A stretch of DNA of 57,428 bases, from NCBI RefSeq assembly GCF_004194535.1, contig NZ_CP025782.1:1-57428 (forward strand), in the 5' to 3' direction. Positions 1-8,955 of the stretch are shown one piece after another. The translations under genes and the position numbers were made by a program. How positions within the stretch are numbered: the first letter of the stretch is position 1; each line of letters starts with the position of its first letter. Source of the DNA: Iodobacter fluviatilis. Its GTDB lineage: Bacteria > Pseudomonadota > Gammaproteobacteria > Burkholderiales > Chitinibacteraceae. Under the pieces are notes generated by a model. The model was not told the DNA's origin. It saw only the letters and a program-made list of their open reading frames with translations, and made no database searches.

Positions 1-262
1 TGGTTTTCGGTGTGCCGCTAGTGCCGTTCTTTATTGTAGTTTGTGGGCTGGTTCTTTTTCTCTGTTTGGTTTTCGTTTTTCTTTATGATTCTTGCGCCAA
101 TTGCAGTTTTTGCAATGCGTCTAATTACAGAAAAAGACGATCAATCATTTAGAATTATCGGTGTTAGTTTATTGCTTGGTGTGCGGCAAAAGCATAAAAA
201 CTTATTGGGATGGTATGCACTCTTACTCTGCTATCAGCAATAAGCGAATCGAGAAGCGTTAA
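1..262 (+). CDS. virB3: VirB3 inner-membrane T4SS protein, left copy: 5' truncated by the window edge and frameshifted
   Basis: This matches the 3' part of the intact 101-residue virB3 at 43023-43328. An extra T in the T-run near 54 and an extra A in the A-run near 195 put the reading frame out, so only 43-243 reads open here and its last residues are wrong. The intact copy shows what the gene really encodes. The damage is best explained as low-quality contig-end sequence rather than a pseudogene. Confidence 0.85.
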
Positions 263-323
263 TCAAAGCTAGGGCGGTGCGTTTAGTGCCGCCCTTGATT
301 TTTAATAACGAGGTAAAAACAAG

Positions 324-2787
324 ATGAACATGCCTATTGAAAAGCACGTTGCTGCTGCAATGGAAGGTGAAACGCTAGACGATTACATTCCGTTTTCGTC
401 GCATTACAATCACAACACAATTAAAACTAAAGACGAATGTTTTATTCGTCTATATCGTTTAGATGGTATCGCGCATGAATCTGCTGATGCTGTCGATATT
501 CAATCACGGATTGAATCGCTACATACATTTTATAAGTCAATTGGTGCGCCTACTGTCGCCTTGTGGCAATACCAGTTGCGCACAAAGCGCCATGATAAAT
601 TGGATGGTGAATTTAAAACTAATTTCACCCGCGACCTTTGCCAAAAATACAATGATAAGATTGGCGAAGAAGAATTGTTTGTAAATGAATTGTATATTGC
701 AATTGTTTACAAGCCTTATCGTGATACTGCATCAAAAATGCGCCTTAAATCATTAAAAGGTAATCGTGAATTATTGATTTCTGAGTTTGAGCAACACATT
801 CAAGCATTAGATGAAATTGGTAACAAATGCCTCCAGTCATTTAAACGCTATGGTATTGAAGAATTAACAACCTATACGCTTGATGAATTTGGCGATAAAG
901 TCGTATTTTCAGAAGGTCTTGAATTCTTCCATTTTCTGCTTACTTTCCAATGGCAACGTGTGCGAGTGCCTAAAAAGCCACTTTATGAGTATTTGAATAA
1001 TGCTCATGTTCTGGCCGGAACTGAAACAATCCGTGTGAGTACGCGCGACAAACTCGATATGCGCAAGCTTTAGATTTTAAAGAATATCCGTCAATGTCTG
1101 AGGCGGGTATTTTGAACATTACAATGTATTTAGCTGCTGAATACATCATGTGCCATTCGTTTACGTTTATGTCGCGTAGTGGCGGTGTTTGAATTTCTCG
1201 AAAAAACACAGCGTCAAATGCAAAACTCAGAAGATGGGGCGCAATCGCAAATTGAGCAATTGAACGAAGCTATTGATGATTGTGCATCCGGTGAAATCCT
1301 GATGGGCGAATATTATTTTAGTATGCTTGTTCTGGCCGATACACCTGAGATTTGCACAATCAACCGCAATGAGATTGCAGCGGCCATTGAAGAATTAGGT
1401 TTTTGTTGTTGCGAAAGTAGATCGCGCAACAATTGCCCCATACCTGGCGCAACTCCCGACAAATTGGAAATATCGCTTACGCAATTGTGTCTTAACAAGC
1501 CGCAATTTCGCTGGCCTTATGTCTTTCCATAACTTTGCAAGCGGCAAGCGCGATAAAAACCCTTGGGGTCAGGCTGTTTTATTGACTGAAAGTGCATCAA
1601 AAAATGCGGTTTATATTAATTTTCACTCAACAAAAGTTGATGAAGATTCAGAAGATAAAAAGCCTCTGGCTCACACAATGTTAAACGGTGCATCTGGTAC
1701 GGGTAAAACCGTTCTTTTGAGTACCCTTTATTGCAATTCGCAAAAATATGAACTGAATTCGCCGGATGGTTTCTCTACTGTGGTCTTTGATAAAGATCGC
1801 GGTATGGAATTGGTTTGTCGTGCGAATGATGCCGAATATTTCCGCTTCCTTGCTGGTGAACCAACAGGTATTAATCCGTTTCAAGGTCTTGAGCCTACGC
1901 CTGCAAATCTTGAGTACCTGAATCGTTTTGTGGCTGGCCTTGTCACTGATGAAGCTAATCCGGTGCTTTTCCCATTGGAAGAACAGCAAATTGATGAAGC
2001 TGTGCGGTCTGTTATGGATATGCCTAAACATCTGCGCCGTTTAACTACGCTTTCACAAAATATTACTGAGGGTGGTAGCAAAGAAGATAAACAGCGTTCG
2101 CTAGTTCGCCGCCTTGAAAAGTGGCTTTATGGTAATCGTTTTGGTTTTGTTTTCGACAATCCAAAAGATACATTGGATTTTAATATTTCATCAAATATTG
2201 CATTTGATGGTACTGAGTTTGTTAATAATAAAAATTATGGCGGTTTGCTTGCCGAACATTTGATTTATCGAATGGAATCAATTATTGATGGTCGCCGTTT
2301 CCAGTGCTATATGGATGAATTTTGGCAATTCCTGCAACACCCGCAATTGCAATATTGGGTATTTGACAAATTAAAAACAATTCGTAAGCGCAATGGTGTA
2401 ATGATTTTTGCAACACAATCGCCAGAAGATTATCTTGATTCTGAAATTGCACCTGCATTGATTCAACAATGCGCAACGCAAATTCTATTGCCGAATCCTC
2501 GCGCAAATCGTGACCAGTACGTTAATGGCCTGAAACTAACGTCTGCTGAATATGATCTTGTTTCTCATTTTGGCGAAGATTCACGCCAATTTCTGTATAA
2601 ACAACAACATTTATCTACTGTTTGCCGTATGAATTACGGGCGTGAATTTGATCGTGAATTATCAATTTTATCTGGCTCGGCTGATTTATTGCCACTAATG
2701 GATGAAGCTATTTCTGAACGTGGTAAAAAATCTGATTTGTGGTTGCCTCGTTTTTATGAGTTGCGCAAGCAACATTTTGGCCGCTGA
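324..2787 (+). CDS. virB4: VirB4 ATPase, left copy, broken by three single-base indels
   Basis: This is the same gene as the intact 820-residue VirB4 at 43392-45854. Here a missing C near 1042, an extra T near 1187 and an extra T near 1400 split it into open stretches 324-1073, 1179-1532 and 1519-2787. The last stretch holds the Walker A (GASGTGKT) and Walker B (MDEF) motifs and is identical to residues 399-820 of the intact copy. The lesions are probable consensus errors at the contig end; do not read them as three genes. Confidence 0.93.
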
Positions 2788-2802
2788 TTAGCGGTGTTCA
2801 AT

Positions 2803-2817
2803 CTTGGAATTTCCAAG
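2803..2817. promoter_or_regulatory. 15-bp palindrome CTTGGAATTTCCAAG (candidate KorB-like operator), virB4-virB5 gap
   Basis: Seven-base arms CTTGGAA/TTCCAAG flank one central T. The site lies in the short gap between virB4 and virB5, 22 bp before the virB5 start. Eight exact copies occur per 43-kb unit, all with the same central base on this strand. A single-base centre is also the form of RK2 KorB operators. Confidence 0.7.
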
Positions 2818-2839
2818 AGTTCATTACCGGAGTAATTAA

Positions 2840-3550
2840 ATGAAAAAATCGCTTATCTCTTTGGTTCTTGTTGCTGCTTTTGCTACTCAACATGCTAATG
2901 CAACAGGTATTCCCGTTGTGGACGTTGCTAACCTTGCGCAAACTGTCCAGCAAGTAATTACCGCAGCAGACCAATTAGCACAAATGAAATCGCAGTTAGA
3001 TCAAATGAAACAGCAATACGATGCTATTTCAGGTATGCGCGGCCTTGGTGATATTTTTAATGACCCTGCTTTGCGTGACGCATTACCTTCTGATTGGCGA
3101 CAAGTTTATGATGGGGTTAAAAATGGTAAGTATCAGGGTATTTCTGGTACTGCAAAAGCAATTAAAGATGCAAACCGAATTTTCGGTTGTGACCAACAAG
3201 GCTTAACAGGCAATCGTTTAGCATTGTGCCAAGAACAAGAAGCGCGTAACGCCCAAAATCGTGACTTAGCGAATCAGGCTTATGATGCGGCATCAAAACG
3301 AATTGACCAAATTACGCAACTTGGTAAACAAATCAATACCACATCAGACCCTAAAGCAATTGCCGAATTGCAAGCGCGTATCACTAATGAAATGAACGCG
3401 ATTCAAAACGAGCAAACCAAGCTGCAATTAATGAAACAAATTGCAGATATTGAAAAAGAAACGTATCGCCAACGTCAGCGTGAAGCGAAAATTCAAGATG
3501 GTCGTAAACAGGTTGTTGTTCAATCTGTTCAACCTCTAACAGTTCAATAA
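2840..3550 (+). CDS. virB5: VirB5 minor pilin / P-type DNA transfer protein
   Basis: VirB5 proteins are periplasmic or pilus-tip components of the conjugative T4SS. The 236-residue product starts with a clear signal peptide (basic MKK, hydrophobic core, cleavage near ANA-TG at about residue 22). The rest is almost entirely Gln/Lys-rich amphipathic helix, with coiled-coil-like stretches at about 30-62 and 140-225, as in the family. It sits between virB4 and virB6, the standard order. GGAGTAATTAA lies just before the ATG. A CTTGGAATTTCCAAG palindrome precedes it, so it may have its own control point. Identical copy at 45907-46617. Confidence 0.9.
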   Translation: MKKSLISLVLVAAFATQHANATGIPVVDVANLAQTVQQVITAADQLAQMKSQLDQMKQQYDAISGMRGLGDIFNDPALRDALPSDWRQVYDGVKNGKYQGISGTAKAIKDANRIFGCDQQGLTGNRLALCQEQEARNAQNRDLANQAYDAASKRIDQITQLGKQINTTSDPKAIAELQARITNEMNAIQNEQTKLQLMKQIADIEKETYRQRQREAKIQDGRKQVVVQSVQPLTVQ

Positions 3551-3559
3551 GGTTAAATC

Positions 3560-4771
3560 ATGGCCTCTGGTGTCTTTGAATATCTTGGTGTGTCAATTAG
3601 TAATTTGACTTCCGCATGGGTAACTACGGCATCCAGCAATGCTGTATCTGCAATTACTCCTGTAGTAATTGCAGGTGCATCACTTTATATTTCTATTTTT
3701 GGCTACATGATTATTGCGGGTCGTGTTCAGAACTCTTTTCAAGAGTTTCTGGTTAAATGCGGAAAGTTAATAATTGTTGCTTCAATGGCTATTAATTTAG
3801 GAATATATCAGGGGAATATCATTCAAATGGCAACCGGACTTCAAGACGGTTTGCCGCAATTATTCGGTATTACCGCACCTGGCGATACTGTATATACCCT
3901 CCTTGATAAAGCGTATTTAGACGGTGTTAATGATGGTGTTCATAAAATGTTTATGAAAGCCGATGAAGCCGATTGGGATGATGTTGGGGGAACAATTGCA
4001 TATTACATAATGGGTTTTACTATGGCGATTGCGCTGATGGTAGTAACTATTATTTCTGCTTCCTACATTATTATTTCTAAAGTCGCTCTTAGTATTATTT
4101 TAGGGGTTGGGCCGATATTTCTTGCTGGTTACGCTTTTCCTCCGACTCAAAAGTTTGGCGATCAGTGGGTAAGTGCTGTAATGAATTATGTTGTAACTGC
4201 ATTTGTCGCTGCTGCTGTAGCTTCGTTGTGCATGACCATATTTGTTAAATACGCGGGTCAAATCACGTTTGATGCTGATGCAACAATGATTCAAATTTTT
4301 TATAACATTCTTTCCATTCTTATCGTTTCTGTTGTTCTTGGCCTATTGGCGCTACAAGCGCCAAGTATTGCATCATCATTAGCGGGTGGCCTTGGCTTAT
4401 CTTCGTTTAATCCTATTTCAATGGCATCTAATGCCGTAAATAGTGTTATGCGTGGCGGTTCAAAAGTATCAAATGCGGTTCAGCGCGGTGCGGCCAATTC
4501 AACAAGGGCAGTTAATTACGCTAAAAATCCTGCATATCGCCAAGCGGTTAATTCAAGAGCCGCTAGAAGTCTCGGTTTTTATAATCGTGGCAAATCGGCT
4601 GGTGACGGAAAAGTAAAACGCAATGATTCAGGCTCTAATGCAAATAAAGCGCAACCAAGCCAAAGTCAAACAGCCAGTGCATACCGTCCAGCAGCAGCAA
4701 AAAATACTGCGGCAATGAATTACCGTCCTCCATCAAGATCAGCCGCAAGTGGTGAAAAAAAGGCTGCTTAA
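3560..4771 (+). CDS. virB6: VirB6 polytopic inner-membrane T4SS channel protein
   Basis: VirB6 forms part of the inner-membrane DNA translocation channel. The 403-residue protein has several hydrophobic segments at roughly 35-60, 70-90, 145-195, 205-235 and 245-275, matching the TrbL/VirB6 topology. A hydrophilic Ser/Ala/Arg/Asn-rich tail follows from about residue 290. The gene begins 9 bp after virB5. About 108 bp separate it from virB8, with no virB7-type lipoprotein ORF in the gap, which holds an operator/promoter instead. Confidence 0.9.
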   Translation: MASGVFEYLGVSISNLTSAWVTTASSNAVSAITPVVIAGASLYISIFGYMIIAGRVQNSFQEFLVKCGKLIIVASMAINLGIYQGNIIQMATGLQDGLPQLFGITAPGDTVYTLLDKAYLDGVNDGVHKMFMKADEADWDDVGGTIAYYIMGFTMAIALMVVTIISASYIIISKVALSIILGVGPIFLAGYAFPPTQKFGDQWVSAVMNYVVTAFVAAAVASLCMTIFVKYAGQITFDADATMIQIFYNILSILIVSVVLGLLALQAPSIASSLAGGLGLSSFNPISMASNAVNSVMRGGSKVSNAVQRGAANSTRAVNYAKNPAYRQAVNSRAARSLGFYNRGKSAGDGKVKRNDSGSNANKAQPSQSQTASAYRPAAAKNTAAMNYRPPSRSAASGEKKAA

Positions 4772-4826
4772 TCCGGTTGCACTAATCAGACAAAGAATTG
4801 AAATATAGACATTCATTAAACCCAAG

Positions 4827-4853
4827 ATTACCAAAATAGTGTAAATTGGTAAT
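4827..4853 (+). promoter_or_regulatory. ATTACCAA-N11-TTGGTAAT operator before virB8
   Basis: This is a perfect 8-bp inverted repeat around an 11-bp centre (AATAGTGTAAA), in the virB6-virB8 gap and 27 bp before the virB8 start. The core ACCAA-N11-TTGGT recurs at 19351, 38120, 38597 and 42625. In two of those the centre contains a TATAAT -10 box. Here the equivalent hexamer is TGTAAA, so the promoter would be weaker. Confidence 0.6.
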
Positions 4854-4879
4854 GTTAAAACTCTCAAAGAGGGAAAAGC

Positions 4880-5671
4880 ATGTTTAGTAAAAAACGAGTC
4901 AGAGAACAAGAAAAAACAACTCAAAAACAAACTGCAAAAGATAAAGACGCTTTCAGTGATGCGCAAGGATGGGAAGTTAGCATTATTGGTGAAGCTGAAA
5001 AATCAAAAATCTTTGCCCAACGAATGGCGGCAAGTTTTGGTGTAATTGCAGCCTTATCTGTTACCGCTCTTTGTTTGCTTACTCCTTTAAAAGAGGTTGT
5101 TCCTTACGTTATTCGCGTAGATAGCTCTACGGGTATTCCTGATATTGTCACAACAATTAAAAACAAATCCGTTCCTCAAGATGAAGTAATGGATAAGTAT
5201 TTTTTGGCTAAATATATTCAACATCGCTATTCCTATGATTGGAATACGATTCAGCTTGATTATGATACAACTTTGCTTTTAAGCGCCCAACAGCCTGCGG
5301 CTGAGTATTTAAAAGAATTTGAAGGTGAAAATGCGCGTGATAAACGCTATGGCAAGCGTCAGCGCGTCTTAACAAACATTATTTCTGTAGTACCAGACCC
5401 AAGCAAAGGAATTGCCACAATTCGTTTTACTGAAACGGTGCAATCTATTGATTCAACGGATAAGAAAGGCGAAACAAAGCAATGGATTGCTACTGTTAGC
5501 TATGAGTATTCGGGCGCTAATGGTATGAGTGAAAAAGATCGTTTAATTAATCCATTCGGTTTCCATGTGTTATCTATGCGCCGTGACCCTGAATTGGTAC
5601 AAATCGCGCCTGCTCCGGTTGTTCCTGCGCCTGCTCCAGCAGCAGAAGCACAACAAGAGGTTGCTCAATAA
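4880..5671 (+). CDS. virB8: VirB8 bitopic inner-membrane T4SS assembly protein
   Basis: VirB8 is a bitopic inner-membrane protein whose periplasmic NTF2-like domain nucleates the channel. The 263-residue product has a charged cytoplasmic head (1-48), one transmembrane helix at about 50-70, and a periplasmic domain of normal size (about 71-235). An Ala/Pro-rich tail of about 20 residues follows, which is an uncommon extension. AGAGGG lies upstream of the ATG. The gene overlaps virB9 at TAATG, indicating translational coupling. Confidence 0.92.
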   Translation: MFSKKRVREQEKTTQKQTAKDKDAFSDAQGWEVSIIGEAEKSKIFAQRMAASFGVIAALSVTALCLLTPLKEVVPYVIRVDSSTGIPDIVTTIKNKSVPQDEVMDKYFLAKYIQHRYSYDWNTIQLDYDTTLLLSAQQPAAEYLKEFEGENARDKRYGKRQRVLTNIISVVPDPSKGIATIRFTETVQSIDSTDKKGETKQWIATVSYEYSGANGMSEKDRLINPFGFHVLSMRRDPELVQIAPAPVVPAPAPAAEAQQEVAQ

Positions 5672-6507
5672 TGAAAAATGGAATTAAAAATATCGTTATT
5701 GCAATGTTAATTGCGGGGGTCATAACCCCTGCAATTCATGCTGCCGAAGTGCCTGTACCTTCAATGCGTGATGCGCGTACAAAACTAGTTCAATACAACG
5801 CTGATGAAGTCTATACGGTAAATACATATCCTGGCATCGCCACACGCATTATTTTGGGTGAAGGCGAAACGGTTACTGATATTGCAACTGGTTTTTCTAC
5901 TGCATGGGAAATTGCAGATCGCGGCAATGTGATTTATGTGAAGCCTAAGCAAGAAAAGGCCGATACAAACATGCTTGTAGTGACAAATAAGCGTGAATAT
6001 CAATTTGACTTGATTATGCCAAATAATCCAAGCAAAACCGCGACGGTATTTCTAAACAATAGAAATATTGCTTATACAATTCGATTCTCATATCCCGAAG
6101 ATGTAAAAGTATTATCAGAAGAAGCATTGAAGCAAGCAACGCTAAAAGAAAAATTAGCTGCTCAACCAATTCCCAAGAATTGGAAGTATTCAATGATGGT
6201 TGCTGAAAATTCATCAGATATTAAACCATCAGAAGCTTTTGATGATGGTCGATTTACATATATCAAATTCGCCGCTGGTCGCTCATGGCCTGCAATTTTC
6301 CAAGTGCAAGACGACAAAACAGAAAAAATTGTTAATAGCAACTCCGAAGGCGAATACATGGTAATTCACAAAATTGGCCGTGAATTCGTTTTACGTCAGG
6401 GTAAACAAGTCGTTGGTCTTTATAACGATGCTTATAACCCTGATGGTGTGCCAACAGCAACGGGCGTTACTGTTGATGGTGTTGAACGTAAAGTTATCGC
6501 GGAATAA
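5671..6507 (+). CDS. virB9: VirB9 outer-membrane core-complex protein
   Basis: VirB9/TrbG/CagX proteins build the outer-membrane core ring with VirB7 and VirB10. The 278-residue product has a signal peptide ending near IHA-AE at about residue 24, the N-terminal beta domain, and a C-terminal domain with the typical 'DGRFTYIKF' strand at about residue 190. It is coupled to virB8 and followed 5 bp later by virB10. No recognisable VirB7 partner lies next to it. Confidence 0.93.
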   Translation: MKNGIKNIVIAMLIAGVITPAIHAAEVPVPSMRDARTKLVQYNADEVYTVNTYPGIATRIILGEGETVTDIATGFSTAWEIADRGNVIYVKPKQEKADTNMLVVTNKREYQFDLIMPNNPSKTATVFLNNRNIAYTIRFSYPEDVKVLSEEALKQATLKEKLAAQPIPKNWKYSMMVAENSSDIKPSEAFDDGRFTYIKFAAGRSWPAIFQVQDDKTEKIVNSNSEGEYMVIHKIGREFVLRQGKQVVGLYNDAYNPDGVPTATGVTVDGVERKVIAE

Positions 6508-6512
6508 AAAAA

Positions 6513-7790
6513 ATGGAAAATACAGCTATCAAAAACATGGAAGGCGAAGCAGAAATTCCATCGCTCAACAAAAAGAAAAATCAAGGTGAATCAAACCGTA
6601 AATTTATGGGCGTTATTTTCGCAGTGGTCGTTTTAGTTATTGGTATTATTGTCACTGTAAAACTTGTGCGCGATTACAAAGCTAAAAAGCACAATGAAGA
6701 AGAACAGGCCGCGCTTGCGGCCAAAAAACCCCAAGCGGTTTCCAATATTGGAAAGCGGGATTTTCTTAAACAGCCTCCAAAAGAAGCTCCAGTTGCACCG
6801 CCCAAATTACCTGAGTCGTCCGGCCTTGCCGGAACACCTGCTGTACCTGCGACTTCTGCCAGCGCCCCCCCTGTAGTTGCTGCGGGTGCGCCTGTAGTGC
6901 CTGCCGTTGGTAATGCTGCTGGCGGTGGCTCTCAACCGATTATGGTAAATGGTTATCCTGCGCACTCTGGCGGTTCAACTGCTGCCGCCTCTGGTGGTCA
7001 GGTCGATGCTAACGGCAAGCCTTTACCAGACCCTAACCTTGTTCGTGCATCTGCAAAATTCTCTGCGCCACTTATGGCTGGAGAAAAGAAAACGCAAGCT
7101 GCTGCTAATGCGCCACAAGTACGCGGTGAGGGTGATTTAGCACAACCTGCCGATTCATCTAACACCCTTGCAAAACAATTGCAAAGCACTGTGATGCCAT
7201 ATCGCACTGCTGGCAATCTTCCAAATCGCAGTTTTTTACTTACTAAAGGCTCATTCATTAATTGCAATTTGCAAACAAAGCTAGATTCAACCGTTGATGG
7301 TATGACAGCTTGCAAAGTGAGCGAAAATATTTATTCAACAAACGGCAAGGTATTACTGATTGAACGTGGTTCATCCGTAACTGGTGAATACCGTAGTTCA
7401 TTAAAACGCGGCTCTGCGCGTATGTTTGTTTTGTGGAATCGAATTGAAACTAAGAATGGCGTGATTATCAATTTGGATTCTCCGGCTACTGGCGATTTAG
7501 GCCAAGGCGGTATTGATGGTTATGTAGATACAAAGTTTTGGGATAGATTCGGCGCGGCCATGTTGTTGTCATTGTTTGAAGATGGTTTTGCAGCTTTAGC
7601 GCAAAAAACATCAAGCAACACAATTACCCTTGAAAATACCCAAGATGGGGCTAAATCAATGGCCGAAGAAGCTTTGAAAGCAAATATTAATATTCCACCT
7701 GTCCTAATTAAAAACCAAGGCGAAACTGTAGGTATTTATGTTGCGCGTGATTTGGACTTTTCAGGGGTTTATAAATTAAATGTCAAATAA
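6513..7790 (+). CDS. virB10: VirB10 energy-sensing channel protein
   Basis: VirB10 (TrbI family) spans both membranes and transmits ATP-driven changes to the outer-membrane pore. The 425-residue product has one N-terminal membrane helix at about 31-50 after a charged head. A Pro/Ala/Gly-rich linker (about 75-180) crosses the periplasm, and a conserved C-terminal domain follows (about 215-425). It overlaps virB11 by 11 bp, so the two are probably translationally coupled. Confidence 0.93.
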   Translation: MENTAIKNMEGEAEIPSLNKKKNQGESNRKFMGVIFAVVVLVIGIIVTVKLVRDYKAKKHNEEEQAALAAKKPQAVSNIGKRDFLKQPPKEAPVAPPKLPESSGLAGTPAVPATSASAPPVVAAGAPVVPAVGNAAGGGSQPIMVNGYPAHSGGSTAAASGGQVDANGKPLPDPNLVRASAKFSAPLMAGEKKTQAAANAPQVRGEGDLAQPADSSNTLAKQLQSTVMPYRTAGNLPNRSFLLTKGSFINCNLQTKLDSTVDGMTACKVSENIYSTNGKVLLIERGSSVTGEYRSSLKRGSARMFVLWNRIETKNGVIINLDSPATGDLGQGGIDGYVDTKFWDRFGAAMLLSLFEDGFAALAQKTSSNTITLENTQDGAKSMAEEALKANINIPPVLIKNQGETVGIYVARDLDFSGVYKLNVK

Positions 7791-8940
7791 TCAAGATGCG
7801 GAACATATTGAAAAGGGCGCGTCAGTCGATCACTGGATGCTGCCTTTAAAAGACTTTATGGCAGACCCTAGCATTACTGAGATTTGCGTAAACCGTCCAC
7901 AAGAGGTTTACGTTGAATCAAACGGTAAATGGATTCAACACACTGTTACGGCTTTATCATTTAAGCATTGCAGATCGTTGGCTACTGCGGTAGCCCGATA
8001 TGCAAATAATGATATTAATGAACTTGTGCCGATTCTATCCGCAAAAATGCCCCACGGTGAGCGTATTCAGGTTGTTATGCCTCCGGCCTGCGAAGATGGG
8101 ACAATCTCTATTACGATTCGCAAGCCAAGCTTTACATTAAAATCACTTGATGAATACGAAGGGGCGGGATATTTCAAGCATGTTCCTGAATTGTCCGGTT
8201 TTAAATTTCCTGTAGAAGAAACCGCGCCTGAAATTACCGTTGAAACGCATTTGCCTGATTCAGAGCATTTGCGAGACTTGCCGCCGCCTTTGCCGAAAAG
8301 TGCTATTCCTTCACATTGGAATAATTACGATCAAGAATTAATGGTATTAGCTCAAAAAGGCGAATGGCGTAAATTCCTTGAATTGGCTGTGAAGTATGAA
8401 AAAGTAATTGTAATTGCTGGTGGTACTGGTTCTGGTAAAACCACATTTATGAAATCATTAATGCAAGTGATACCAGAGCAACAACGCTTAATTTCGATTG
8501 AAGATGTGCCGGAATTGTTTATGCCTAATCATCCTAATCATGTTCATCTTTATTATCCTTCTTCTTCTGGCAAGAATGAATCAACTGTAACCGCTCAAGG
8601 TCTTTTGAAATCATGCCTGCGTATGAAACCAGATCGTATTTTATTGGCTGAATTACGCGGCGATGAAACTTTTGATTTTATCAACGTGGCCTTATCCGGC
8701 CATAGTGGAAGTATTACAAGCTGCCATGCGGGTAATTCTGCGGGTACTTTTGAACGCCTTGCAATGATGTGCATGCAGCATCAATCAGTTGCGGGATTGC
8801 CTTATTCTGTAGTTAAAAACCTGCTTTATATGGCCGTTGATATTGTTGTATGTGTTGATAATGATAAATATCGCGGCAAGGGTCGCCACATTACAGAAAT
8901 TTGGTTTAATCCTGAAATGAAAAACGGCTCTGCTCATTAA
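7780..8940 (+). CDS. virB11: VirB11 hexameric traffic ATPase
   Basis: VirB11 is a cytoplasmic secretion ATPase that drives pilus assembly and substrate hand-over. The 386-residue product has the N-terminal domain (about 15-125), Walker A GGTGSGKT at 214-221, an Asp box around residue 240, and the 'LLAELRGDE' Walker B segment near 287-295. The linker between the two domains (about 130-185) is Pro/Glu-rich and longer than usual, making the protein longer than typical VirB11 of about 340-350 residues. Confidence 0.93.
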   Translation: MSNNQDAEHIEKGASVDHWMLPLKDFMADPSITEICVNRPQEVYVESNGKWIQHTVTALSFKHCRSLATAVARYANNDINELVPILSAKMPHGERIQVVMPPACEDGTISITIRKPSFTLKSLDEYEGAGYFKHVPELSGFKFPVEETAPEITVETHLPDSEHLRDLPPPLPKSAIPSHWNNYDQELMVLAQKGEWRKFLELAVKYEKVIVIAGGTGSGKTTFMKSLMQVIPEQQRLISIEDVPELFMPNHPNHVHLYYPSSSGKNESTVTAQGLLKSCLRMKPDRILLAELRGDETFDFINVALSGHSGSITSCHAGNSAGTFERLAMMCMQHQSVAGLPYSVVKNLLYMAVDIVVCVDNDKYRGKGRHITEIWFNPEMKNGSAH

Positions 8941-8955
8941 TTAAGGAGACATGCA

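Noticed and set aside
324-1532. virB4 and neighbours as decaying pseudogenes
   Set aside because: The intact version is present in the other copy of the same sequence, so the breaks are consensus errors.
4772-4879. A virB7 lipoprotein gene in the virB6-virB8 gap
   Set aside because: No frame with an RBS and lipobox exists there on either strand; the gap holds the ACCAA-N11-TTGGT operator. The lipoprotein at 15573 is only a speculative substitute.
6743-6760. TTTCCAATATTGGAAA palindrome in virB10 as a regulatory site
   Set aside because: It occurs only once per plasmid within coding sequence and differs in order from the repeated palindrome.
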